A stretch of 10,842 nucleotides of DNA from Candidatus Altimarinota bacterium (GTDB lineage: Bacteria > Patescibacteriota > Gracilibacteria > UBA4473). The notes under the pieces are model-generated. The model had not been told where the DNA came from. It did no database searches and worked only from the letters and a program-made list of their open reading frames with translations. The stretch is from the NCBI GenBank assembly GCA_905478675.1, contig CAJQJI010000070.1:1-10842 (forward strand), read 5' to 3'. How positions within the stretch are numbered: the stretch's first letter is position 1; each line of letters begins with the position of its first letter. Below, in pieces: positions 1 to 6,723 of this stretch. A program made the translations under genes and the position numbers.

Positions 1-498
1 CGCTATGCTAAAGAGCACTGGCAGTCCCCTACAATTAAACAATTTAATTAATCTCTTACAAACCTAGAGGCGAGCCAATTATTAGATGATTTTATTCACT
101 TAGATGGTGTAGGCGAAAAAGTAGCCCTAGCCATGACAGATTATTTAAGTCTAGATAGTACACAAAATTTGTTCAAAAATTTAGAAGCCGTTGGTATAGA
201 GTTACACTGGCCAGACGAAACCACGGCGACTGACACTATTTTTAGTGGCAAAAAATTTGTGATTACGGGGAGTTTTCAAAACTTCTCTCGGGACGAAATC
301 AAACAAATGGTTACGCGCGGTGGCGGTAAAATGCTGTCCGCCATTTCTGGAAATGCTGACGTTTTAATTTGCGGCGAAAAAGCCGGCAGCAAGCTCGCTA
401 AGGCCCAAGACCTTGGTCTAGAAATTTGGGAAGAAAACAAACTCCCAGCAAATAATCCAACACGCAAAGAAGCCGTCACCCCGTTAAGTTTGTTTTAA
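1..498 (+). CDS. ligA: NAD-dependent DNA ligase LigA, C-terminal part, with an in-frame stop near the 5' edge
   Basis: LigA seals nicks in duplex DNA using NAD+ in replication and repair. Only its C-terminal end is present. A helix-hairpin-helix segment lies at about 91-135 (core LDGVGEKVA). It is followed by a linker ending in HWP, then a BRCT domain at about 235-470 (FSGKKFVITGSF, then GEKAGSKLAKAQDLGL), the order found at the LigA C-terminus. The adenylation and OB domains would lie before the window. In this same frame a TAA stands at 49-51. The codons before it read RYAKEHWQSPTIKQFN and look like a continuation of the HhH region, so the stop appears to interrupt a single gene. The ATG at 133 lies inside the HhH domain and has neither a ribosome site nor a -10 box, so I do not take it as a true start. 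The last 15 nt overlap the convergent gene on the other strand. Family identity is firm; whether the gene is intact is open. Confidence 0.85.
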
Positions 499-1221
499 CA
501 TCTGGTATAAATCGAGCTTAGCCCCTAACGATATAAAAATATTTGTAGCTAAGTCTGTTTCGCCGACTAAATCGGTTATTAAGGGCCGAAGTAAATTCCC
601 ATTTAAGGTTTGTAAATAATCACGTAAAGCTTTTATATCAGTCTCTAAAAATTCAAGCTTTTCAAAATCACGCACCAGGAAATCAAACGCCTCTGGTAGT
701 TCTCTTGAAAAAAGAATACTTAAAACCGGTTTTATTTTTGTTAACGATAAACACGATGGTAGCGCAAGTACCTTTGCCTCAATCCCTTTTTTTAAAATAT
801 AAAAACCAATTTCTGGGTACAAAAACTCAGCCACTTGCATCGTTTTCGCCGGCACTCGTTCTTGGCGAACAAAAGACTTGCCGTGTTGATCTGTGCCTTG
901 CCTTGAAGGTCGTTCTTTATAACGAATGTTAAGAATCTCTTTTCGGTAAACTGAAGTTTCATCTTCAAGCAGGTCTAAATAAGACGCATACGCCGCTATC
1001 CCTTTATCTGAAAGTTTTGTACTAGAAGCCACCGCTGCAGAAGAATTCATTGTAAAGGCAGCGGGATTCTCTAAAAAAATCTCCGCTGCACCTTCAGGGT
1101 CACCACAAGTCTTTAACCTATTTAAAGAAACCTCATTTAAAACTTCTGACGATACCAGGTCTTCAACCCCTTCAGGATTCACCGCTATTTCTTTCGGCTT
1201 CAAACGACGCTCAGAGTCCAT
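484..1221 (-). CDS. Hypothetical protein, 245 aa, orphan
   Basis: I do not recognise this protein. It is predicted soluble: there is no signal peptide and no clear membrane segment. The N-terminal 100 residues are acidic and Glu/Ser/Ala-rich. Residues about 95-130 are basic and Arg/Gln-rich. The C-terminal 80 residues look like leucine-rich amphipathic helices. The ATG start is supported by a well-formed promoter directly upstream (-10 box at 1231-1236, nine bases before the ATG), so the mRNA would have almost no leader. It is divergent from secD, sharing a 101-nt intergenic region, and its end overlaps the ligA end by 15 nt. That a 245-codon frame stays open and has its own promoter supports a real gene. 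Function is unknown. Confidence 0.7.
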   Translation of the reverse strand: MDSERRLKPKEIAVNPEGVEDLVSSEVLNEVSLNRLKTCGDPEGAAEIFLENPAAFTMNSSAAVASSTKLSDKGIAAYASYLDLLEDETSVYRKEILNIRYKERPSRQGTDQHGKSFVRQERVPAKTMQVAEFLYPEIGFYILKKGIEAKVLALPSCLSLTKIKPVLSILFSRELPEAFDFLVRDFEKLEFLETDIKALRDYLQTLNGNLLRPLITDLVGETDLATNIFISLGAKLDLYQMLKQT

Positions 1222-1230
1222 AATAATATA

Positions 1231-1258
1231 TTTATAAAACTTAACTTTGACGTGTCAG
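1231..1258 (-). promoter_or_regulatory. Promoter of the 245-aa orphan gene (short or no leader)
   Basis: On the minus strand, CTGACA (1253-1258) is followed by a 16-nt spacer and TATAAA (1231-1236). The ATG begins nine bases after the -10 box. This is one mismatch from TTGACA and one from TATAAT. Transcription would begin at or within a few bases of the start codon. Confidence 0.6.
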
Positions 1259-1307
1259 CAAATCCTTTTAGAATCTCGCCGATTAAAGCTTATAGCTTAA
1301 AATTTAT

Positions 1308-1313
1308 TATAAA
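1308..1313 (+). promoter_or_regulatory. -10 box of the secD operon promoter
   Basis: TATAAA ends nine bases before the secD ATG. No good -35 is visible at 16-18 nt; TTAAAG at 1283-1288 would need a 19-nt spacer. A short inverted repeat (AAGCT-TAT-AGCTT, 1286-1298) sits where the -35 would be and could be a regulator site, but five base pairs is weak evidence. Confidence 0.45.
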
Positions 1314-1322
1314 TACATTTCT

Positions 1323-3503
1323 ATGAAAAGTCAAATACTCCAGCGTTTCGCCTTTGTCTCTGTTGTTGCTCTCATCGCCGCCGTATTCAGTGTACCAAGT
1401 CACATTATTAGTAATACTTTTGGAGAAGAGAGTCCTATAACACAAAAACTTTCTCAATATAAGGTAACACTAGGCCTTGATTTAGCCGGAGGCACGGAGC
1501 TTGATTACCGCATCGATTTAAGCGATGCCATTGCCATGAATTCAGACGATGAAGCCGAAAATGACGTTGACACCAACGCTATTGCAGAATCTGTTCGAGA
1601 TGCACTTGAGGCGCGGGTCAATCCAGCCGGAATTGGAGAAATTATTGTTAAACGATCACAAATAACAGTTGGGGATGAAATTCAACAACATATTTTAATT
1701 CAAATGCCGCCATCTTCTAATGTAGAAGAAGCCAAGGCCGACGCCGAGCAAGACAACCGCTTAGAATTTTTTGCTGAAGACCCAGCGGCCTTAGCCGCTA
1801 AGCGAGTCGAAATCGCCGAAGCGATGACGATTGACCTCTTTAATACCAACTGGGACACCGCTGCCCCGGAAGTAGCCCAAAATTTAGGCGGAACGCTTGA
1901 AACCTTTGATGATGTCTTACTAAGTAGTCTAACCGACTCAAACTTAGCAACGCAACTAGAAAACACGCCAACGGGGGGCGTGGTTCAAGAAATTTTAGAA
2001 ACACGAATTGATCCAGAATTCACGGTGAGTGAAGATGGAACACTCGAAATTAACGGGAGTCCCTTTGCTCGAGAAATTCTAGCCGTAGCGCACGTAAATA
2101 AAAAAACGGCCGAAACCCGAACCGAAGAAGTTGAAGCCGAAGCTTCAGCACGACATATTTTATTTGCCTACCCAGGCGCGCTAAGAGCGCCTGAAGACGT
2201 AAAATATGAATCGAAAGAAGCCGCTAAAGCTCAAGCCGAAAAAATTCTACAAGAAATTAAAGATGGTGGAGATTTTGCCGCTTTAGCTGAAGCCAACTCA
2301 ACCGGACCAACCGCCACAAGTGGTGGAGACTTAGGAACGTTCTCTCCTGGAAGCATGGCACCAGCCTTTAATGATGCAGTATTTAATAAAGAAACGGTGG
2401 GACTCGTACCAGAGTTAGTCGAAACAGACTTCGGCTACCATATTATTGAGGTGACTGATCTACAAGAAGCGGGAGAACAAACCGTTGAAGACACTCGAGT
2501 TAGTTATGATTTAATTACATGGGACACCGAAGACATTACCTGGACTAAAACGGGTCTTGGTGGGGCTCAATTAGACATTGCCCGAGTGGGCTATGATCAA
2601 ATTGGTCAACCATTAGTTGATTTAAGATTTAATCCTGAAGGGGGGGAAATGTTTGCTGACATTACCGAACAATTAGCCGCCCGAACTTGTGAAGGTGGAG
2701 CTTGTCGTTTAGCTATTGAAGTTGGTGGACAAAAAATCAGCACTCCAACGGTTCAAGAAAAAATTGTGGGTCGAAATGCACAAATCAGCGGCAGCTTCAC
2801 CTACCAATCAGCCAAAGATTTAGCCGACGGCTTAAATCTTGGGGCAATTGATGCGCCAGTAATTCTTAGTGGACAAACAACGGTAGAAGCGTCGTTAGGA
2901 GCTGAACAATTACAAAAAAGTCTTAACGCCGCCATGTATGGTTTCACGGCGACTATTCTGTTTATGATTGTTATGTACCGAGTGCCGGGCTTAGTTGCCG
3001 CTTGTGCCTTAATTATTTACGCGCTTATCTACATCGCGTTACTAAAACTATGGCCAGCCTCACTAGGGGGTCCAATTGTAATGAGTTTATCTGGTGCCGC
3101 AGGGGTGGCGCTTTCTATAGGTTTAGCCGTTGATGGAAACATCTTGATCTTCGAAAGAATGAAGGAAGAAATGATTAAAGGTCGAACGTTAACCCAAGCG
3201 ATCGATCTTGGCTTCGAACGAGCCTGGAGTGCCATTAAAGATTCTAATCTTACTACGCTTATTACGTGTATTATTCTTTTCTCATTAGGAAGTTCAGTTA
3301 TTAAAGGGTTTGCCATTGCCTTAATTGTTGGAACCCTCCTTTCTATGTTCACGGCTGTCATTGTTTCTCGAAACTTACTTCGAGCCTTACTCTTAATTCC
3401 AGGCATCGATAAACCGGTTTTATTTGGTTTAAGTGAAAAAGATTTTAAGAATAAAAAGAAAAAAACGGGGGCTCAAATTAGAACCCGAAAAAAAGTTAAA
3501 TAA
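1323..3503 (+). CDS. secD: SecD with an inserted parvulin-type peptidyl-prolyl isomerase domain
   Basis: SecD works with SecF in the membrane to pull proteins out of the SecYEG channel using the proton gradient. SecD hallmarks are present: a first membrane segment (about residues 8-27), LGLDLAGGTEL at 50-60, a second extracytoplasmic portion (TKTGLGGAQLDIARVGYD, 408-425), then a C-terminal bundle of membrane segments (about 536-690) with GLAVDGNILIFERMKEE around Asp604 and a basic tail. At 726 residues it is longer than most stand-alone SecD proteins. The extra length lies in the outer P1 region: an acidic stretch (about 150-274), then a full parvulin domain (about 275-380). The parvulin carries ARHIL with His278, the SGGDLGTFSPGSM block, AFNDAVF and GYHII with His373. 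Cys456 and Cys461 lie in the second outer portion and could form a disulfide. The ATG at 1323 gives a proper first membrane segment; no Shine-Dalgarno precedes it. It is first gene of a likely operon with secF and ung. Confidence 0.95.
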   Translation: MKSQILQRFAFVSVVALIAAVFSVPSHIISNTFGEESPITQKLSQYKVTLGLDLAGGTELDYRIDLSDAIAMNSDDEAENDVDTNAIAESVRDALEARVNPAGIGEIIVKRSQITVGDEIQQHILIQMPPSSNVEEAKADAEQDNRLEFFAEDPAALAAKRVEIAEAMTIDLFNTNWDTAAPEVAQNLGGTLETFDDVLLSSLTDSNLATQLENTPTGGVVQEILETRIDPEFTVSEDGTLEINGSPFAREILAVAHVNKKTAETRTEEVEAEASARHILFAYPGALRAPEDVKYESKEAAKAQAEKILQEIKDGGDFAALAEANSTGPTATSGGDLGTFSPGSMAPAFNDAVFNKETVGLVPELVETDFGYHIIEVTDLQEAGEQTVEDTRVSYDLITWDTEDITWTKTGLGGAQLDIARVGYDQIGQPLVDLRFNPEGGEMFADITEQLAARTCEGGACRLAIEVGGQKISTPTVQEKIVGRNAQISGSFTYQSAKDLADGLNLGAIDAPVILSGQTTVEASLGAEQLQKSLNAAMYGFTATILFMIVMYRVPGLVAACALIIYALIYIALLKLWPASLGGPIVMSLSGAAGVALSIGLAVDGNILIFERMKEEMIKGRTLTQAIDLGFERAWSAIKDSNLTTLITCIILFSLGSSVIKGFAIALIVGTLLSMFTAVIVSRNLLRALLLIPGIDKPVLFGLSEKDFKNKKKKTGAQIRTRKKVK
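2145..2462 (+). other. Parvulin (PpiC/rotamase) domain inside SecD
   Basis: SecD residues about 275-380. The order of motifs follows bacterial parvulins such as PrsA and the second parvulin domain of SurA: HIL at the first strand, a charged helix with AEKILQEIKDGGDFAALA, GGDLG, PAFNDAVF, then a final strand with GYHIIEVTD. Both conserved histidines (278 and 373) are present, and Asp336 occupies the position where parvulins have Asp or Cys. The active-site pattern therefore looks complete, so isomerase activity is plausible; this is inference from family knowledge. Confidence 0.92.
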
Positions 3504-3522
3504 TCTATCTCCTGCCTCATTT

Positions 3523-3528
3523 TATAAA
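3523..3528 (+). promoter_or_regulatory. Possible internal -10 box before secF
   Basis: TATAAA lies ten bases before the secF ATG inside the 35-nt gap between secD and secF. The spacing matches the other -10 boxes in this window, but there is no clear -35 and the gap is AT-rich, so it may be chance. If real, it would add secF and ung transcription independent of the secD promoter. Confidence 0.3.
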
Positions 3529-3538
3529 ATATCACATC

Positions 3539-4435
3539 ATGAATATTACGGCTCTAAGACGAATTTGGTTTTCAATCTCGGCTACACTGGTAGTCATCAG
3601 TATTATAATTGTTGGCATGTTTGGCCTCAATTTAGGTCTCGACTTTACGGGCGGGGCACGCTGGGATCTAAAATTCAGCGAACCAACTACCATGCAAGCC
3701 CTTGATACTTTCTTTGCAGATCGTGAAGAACTGACTCAAGAAGTAAACATCCAAGCCTCAACGGACAATACGTATTTAATTACGATTGAAGATTTACCTG
3801 ACACATCAATTCAATCACTTAGTGCCGCACTAGAAAATCAAATTGGCACCTTTGAACAAACCTCCTACCGAAAAGTAGACGCCAACATTGGTCAAAGTTT
3901 TAAACAAAAATCAATACTGGCTATCGTTGCCGCACTAACCGGAATTATCTTATTTGTAGCTTTTGCCTTCCGTAAAATACCAGCCGCAATTAACCCTTGG
4001 CGTTTTGGAGGGGTGGCCATTATCGCCCTGTTACACGATATTATCATTGTACTAGGCTTATTTGTATTAATGGGCTACTTATTCGATGTAGAATTAGACT
4101 TAGCCTTCATTACCGCCTTACTCGCAACCCTTGGTTTCTCGGTTAATGATACGATTGTCATTCTAGATCGGGTTCGAGAAAATATTCGAACTCAAAAAGC
4201 CGGCGAAAGTTTTGAAGACACCGTTGAAAAATCAATCCAACAAACTTTATGGCGTTCGCTTAACACCTCTGTTTCAACGCTTCTACCATTACTCGCCTTG
4301 TTGTACTTTGGAGCGGAATCTATTTTCTTCTTTGTCTTAGCCCTTACAGTAGGAATCGTTATCGGAACCTACTCTTCAATTTTCTTAGCAGCCCCAATGC
4401 TGGTTGAATGGAAAAAAATAGCCGATAAACAATAA
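3539..4435 (+). CDS. secF: Protein translocase subunit SecF
   Basis: SecF is the partner of SecD in the proton-driven export motor of the inner membrane. The 298 residues show the family order. A first membrane segment (about 11-30) is followed by LGLDFTGGAR (32-41) and a short extracytoplasmic domain (about 45-115). The conserved entry to the second membrane segment is VDANIGQSF (113-121). LLHDIIIVLG (Asp167) and SVNDTIVILDRVREN (Asp204) mark the C-terminal bundle of membrane segments. Length is typical. It follows secD by 35 nt on the same strand, and ung follows after 15 nt, so the three are probably co-transcribed. No Shine-Dalgarno sequence is seen before the ATG. Unlike SecD it carries no extra domain. 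Confidence 0.95.
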   Translation: MNITALRRIWFSISATLVVISIIIVGMFGLNLGLDFTGGARWDLKFSEPTTMQALDTFFADREELTQEVNIQASTDNTYLITIEDLPDTSIQSLSAALENQIGTFEQTSYRKVDANIGQSFKQKSILAIVAALTGIILFVAFAFRKIPAAINPWRFGGVAIIALLHDIIIVLGLFVLMGYLFDVELDLAFITALLATLGFSVNDTIVILDRVRENIRTQKAGESFEDTVEKSIQQTLWRSLNTSVSTLLPLLALLYFGAESIFFFVLALTVGIVIGTYSSIFLAAPMLVEWKKIADKQ

Positions 4436-4450
4436 TTAACCCTACGCTTT

Positions 4451-5128
4451 ATGAAGGTCCAAACTGAAAAAGTTACTTGGTCGGATCTTCATAAAGCCGA
4501 ATTCAAAAAGCCGTATTTTAAAGCCCTAAAGGCCTTTTTAACCGAGCAAAAAAAAGCTGGGAAAATTATTTATCCGCCTTCTCAAGACTTTTTTAAAGCC
4601 TTTGAGCTCTCTCCCTTTGATAAAACCAAAGTCATTATTATTGGCCAAGATCCATATCATGGTCCAGGACAGTCTCAGGGCCTTAGTTTTTCCGTACCTA
4701 AAGGCGTAAAAATCCCCCCAAGCCTTCAAAATATTTATAAGGAACTCTACCAAGACTTAGGCCTTAAAAAGCCATCACACGGAAATTTAGAAGCTTGGGC
4801 AAAACAAGGTGTCTTACTGCTTAACAGCACCCTAAGTGTAGAAGCCAAATCGCCAACATCACACACAGGCCAAGGCTGGGAAACCTTTACCGATAATATG
4901 ATTAAGGCTTTATCCGAAAAAAAAGAGCACCTAGTCTTTTTACTTTGGGGAAAATTTGCTCAGTCAAAAGCCCCCTTAATTGATGAATCAAAACACCTGA
5001 TCCTTAAGGCGGCACACCCCTCCCCTTTTTCAGCGCACCAAGGATTTTTAGGGTGCCAACATTTCAGTCAAACAAATGCCTACTTATTAAAAAAGGCTCA
5101 AACGCCCATAAATTGGGAAATCACATAA
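4451..5128 (+). CDS. ung: Uracil-DNA glycosylase, family 1
   Basis: This enzyme removes uracil from DNA, the first step of base-excision repair after cytosine deamination or dUTP misincorporation. The family 1 signatures are all present: GQDPYHGPGQ at 65-74 with the catalytic Asp67, LSFSV at 78-82 for base stacking, LLLNSTLSV at 122-130 with the uracil-binding Asn125, and HPSPFSAHQGF at 189-199 with His189 and the DNA-intercalating loop. The 225-residue length is normal for the family. It starts 15 nt after the secF stop with no visible ribosome site and no promoter-like sequence of its own, so it is likely expressed from the secDF transcript. No functional link between uracil repair and protein export is implied. 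Confidence 0.97.
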   Translation: MKVQTEKVTWSDLHKAEFKKPYFKALKAFLTEQKKAGKIIYPPSQDFFKAFELSPFDKTKVIIIGQDPYHGPGQSQGLSFSVPKGVKIPPSLQNIYKELYQDLGLKKPSHGNLEAWAKQGVLLLNSTLSVEAKSPTSHTGQGWETFTDNMIKALSEKKEHLVFLLWGKFAQSKAPLIDESKHLILKAAHPSPFSAHQGFLGCQHFSQTNAYLLKKAQTPINWEIT

Positions 5129-5168
5129 GATACGCATTAAAATATTTTACATTTACCGCAATAATATT

Positions 5169-5203
5169 AATTGCCAACCAATTTACATTAATGGCAATTG
5201 GTT
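5169..5203. repeat. Overlapping inverted repeats before the His-rich secreted protein gene
   Basis: Two 8-bp inverted repeats overlap: AATTGCCA (5169-5176) pairs with TGGCAATT (5192-5199), and AACCAATT (5176-5183) pairs with AATTGGTT (5196-5203). The two pairings are mutually exclusive in RNA. The region overlaps the predicted -35 and touches the -10 of the downstream promoter, so an operator is one reading. No T-run follows, so it is not a terminator. Confidence 0.5.
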
Positions 5204-5208
5204 ATACT
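5182..5208 (+). promoter_or_regulatory. Probable promoter of the His-rich secreted protein gene
   Basis: TTTACA (5182-5187) is followed by a 15-nt spacer and TATACT (5203-5208). Transcription would start near 5215 and leave a leader of about 60 nt, unlike the near-leaderless starts elsewhere in the window. The leader is very AT-rich and has no Shine-Dalgarno sequence. Confidence 0.4.
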
Positions 5209-5276
5209 TAGAAAGTAAAAACAATAAAAAAACAAAAGTAGAACCTAATTTTCTAGTTTCTTTTATTTTAATTTAT

Positions 5277-5834
5277 ATGAAAAATTCACTCGTTACAGCC
5301 TTCGTTTTTACTTCATTTTTTGGCTCTATTGCCATGGCTCATGACATACATAACGTCGCCAGTGATCATACCCACTCAAACAACTTAGTGTACACACATA
5401 GTGTTTCTAGTGCCTATGACCACCATCAAGCGCATGATAATACGTCTCAATATAATAATTACGGTCACTACTACCGTACCCCTCAGGTGACGACAAACAC
5501 CGCTACGTACTATACTCGTAGCTACCCAGTAAGTTCTACCTACACCTACACCACAACGCCTAATACCACGATTCATTACCCACCATTTGCGTACTCAAGC
5601 TGTGCCAATAATTGTAACCAAACGTCAGAACGAATTACCGTTACCAAAAAATTAAACACAAACACTAAAACTTACCGTGCTCCATCAGAATACTCAGCCC
5701 AAGAATCTTATATGGTAACCCCTCGTAAAAGCCCCTATAATTGCACGAATCAAACCGCACACAGCACAACCTATGTTTCACCGTACAAAACACACAAACT
5801 AACCACTGCTACTTGCTATGGTTGTGGATACTAA
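5277..5834 (+). CDS. Small secreted protein rich in His, Tyr, Thr and Asn
   Basis: I do not recognise a family. Residues 1-21 form a signal peptide (MKNSLVTAFVF, hydrophobic core, cleavage likely after AMA at 19-21), so the 164-residue mature protein should be exported. It is low in complexity. Nine His lie within residues 22-64 (HDIH, DHTH, DHHQAH), the middle is rich in Tyr, Thr, Ser and Pro, and five Cys sit at 109, 113, 156, 180 and 183 (CANNC, and CYGC at the C-terminus). There is no lipobox or membrane anchor. The His cluster and CxxC suggest metal binding or disulfide-stabilised surface material; this is inference from composition only. It has its own candidate promoter and a strong terminator 18 nt after the stop, so it appears to be transcribed alone. 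The ATG is chosen because it gives a complete signal peptide. Confidence 0.8.
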   Translation: MKNSLVTAFVFTSFFGSIAMAHDIHNVASDHTHSNNLVYTHSVSSAYDHHQAHDNTSQYNNYGHYYRTPQVTTNTATYYTRSYPVSSTYTYTTTPNTTIHYPPFAYSSCANNCNQTSERITVTKKLNTNTKTYRAPSEYSAQESYMVTPRKSPYNCTNQTAHSTTYVSPYKTHKLTTATCYGCGY

Positions 5835-5851
5835 GAGATCATAATTTTTTT

Positions 5852-5882
5852 AAAAAGCCTCGCGAATGCGAGGCTTTTTTTT
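5852..5882 (+). terminator. Strong rho-independent terminator
   Basis: A 12-bp stem, AAAAAGCCTCGC (5852-5863) with GCGAGGCTTTTT (5868-5879), closes a GAAT loop and runs into eight T (5875-5882). It ends the secreted-protein transcript. Its T-run overlaps the stop codon of the convergent Lgt-like gene. On the minus strand only five T from the stem follow, so termination of that gene here is possible but weaker. Confidence 0.93.
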
Positions 5883-6672
5883 ATTCCGTTTTTTTTCTTC
5901 TTATACGCCGACCAACCGCAGAACTAAAACGCCGATCTCCATATAACCAATACAACACTAAGAAAGCCACAAAAACACTTAAATACTGATTAAAGTTTAA
6001 GCCATACAGCTCTTTCATGGCATTCCCAACTAAAAATTCCAAAACAAACTCTATGACCAAAAAATAAAGCAGAGTTTTTAAACTTAAAACCCCGGGCGAT
6101 TTTTGCCAACGACCTTCATGTTCTTTTACCCACCACCATAAAATTAGATGCGCCCCAAAGGCGTACAAAGTTACTGGGTGTACTGGATTTAAAATCTCAA
6201 CCCCAAAGGTTTCATACTGAACGCCCCAAGGCAAGGTGGTCTCGATACCATAAATTTTTCCGGTTAAAAATGCGCCCCAATCAGCAATCATCGCGGCTAA
6301 AAGCATTGGCAACATACCCGCATCAAGCCAAGGTCCCACGGCTTTGCCTTCACGCTTAAGATCTAAAAACATCGTCAATAAAAACCCAAGTAGCGCTCCC
6401 CAAAAATTAATTTCACCATCCCAAAAGGCAAAAAATGACATTAAGCCAAAACGATCAAAAATAGTCGCATCCAACAACACAGAAAACAGACGTCCAAGTA
6501 AAATTCCCCCAAGTAGCCAACGCCAGTAATGATGCAGAAAAAAATCTTTTGAAAAACCCTGTTCAGACAAGCGCCTAAAATAATACCAAGACGCAAGAAT
6601 AAAGGCTAAACTAATAAAAATGCCGTAAAATTTAAGCGCAAAGTAACCAAAATTAACCTGTGAGAAATTCAT
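5881..6672 (-). CDS. Lgt-like membrane protein lacking the key catalytic residues
   Basis: The fold matches prolipoprotein diacylglyceryl transferase (Lgt), the membrane enzyme that adds diacylglycerol to the lipobox Cys of lipoproteins. Shared landmarks are LKFYGIF at 13-19 (the conserved Tyr16), LGGILLGRL at 54-62, FWDGEINFWGALLG at 83-96, TTLPWG at 145-150 and VHPVTLY at 164-170, with about seven membrane segments and a basic tail. Judged by hand alignment to E. coli Lgt, essential positions are changed. The HGG histidine (His103) is Trp91, the GRxGNF arginine (Arg143) is Asp131, Asn146 is Ala134, the Glu of NGE is Lys139, and Arg239 is Glu208. The enzyme's normal reaction is therefore doubtful, and it may be a repurposed relative. 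The gene has its own promoter ending at the ATG and lies 51 nt after the PilC-N-like gene on the same strand. Family membership is likely; activity is uncertain. Confidence 0.8.
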   Translation of the reverse strand: MNFSQVNFGYFALKFYGIFISLAFILASWYYFRRLSEQGFSKDFFLHHYWRWLLGGILLGRLFSVLLDATIFDRFGLMSFFAFWDGEINFWGALLGFLLTMFLDLKREGKAVGPWLDAGMLPMLLAAMIADWGAFLTGKIYGIETTLPWGVQYETFGVEILNPVHPVTLYAFGAHLILWWWVKEHEGRWQKSPGVLSLKTLLYFLVIEFVLEFLVGNAMKELYGLNFNQYLSVFVAFLVLYWLYGDRRFSSAVGRRIRRKKTE

Positions 6673-6679
6673 CGACCCT

Positions 6680-6708
6680 ATAATGCCGAATCAACGCACA
6701 AGTATCAA
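6680..6708 (-). promoter_or_regulatory. Promoter of the Lgt-like gene, apparently leaderless
   Basis: On the minus strand, TTGATA (6703-6708), a 17-nt spacer and CATTAT (6680-6685) end seven bases before the ATG. Spacing is ideal and puts the transcription start at or next to the A of ATG. It lies wholly inside the 51-nt gap after the upstream gene. AGGG, four bases before the ATG, is too close to serve as a normal Shine-Dalgarno sequence. Confidence 0.6.
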
Positions 6709-6723
6709 GGTTCAATCACCCGC

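Noticed and set aside
133..498. A free-standing small BRCT protein starting at ATG 133
   Set aside because: The ATG lies inside a conserved HhH segment that continues upstream in frame, with no promoter or ribosome site; it is better read as the tail of LigA.
705..932. 75-aa plus-strand open frame
   Set aside because: Lies wholly antisense within the 245-aa gene, without a promoter or family resemblance.
3029..3406. 125-aa minus-strand open frame
   Set aside because: Antisense shadow of the conserved SecD membrane domain.
3433..3705. 90-aa plus-strand open frame bridging secD and secF
   Set aside because: Runs out of frame over the end of secD and the start of secF, both strongly conserved; no sign of a real product.
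5138..5149. Palindrome TAAAATATTTTA after ung as an operon terminator
   Set aside because: It consists only of A and T and would form a very weak stem with no loop; no terminator for the secDF-ung transcript is evident.
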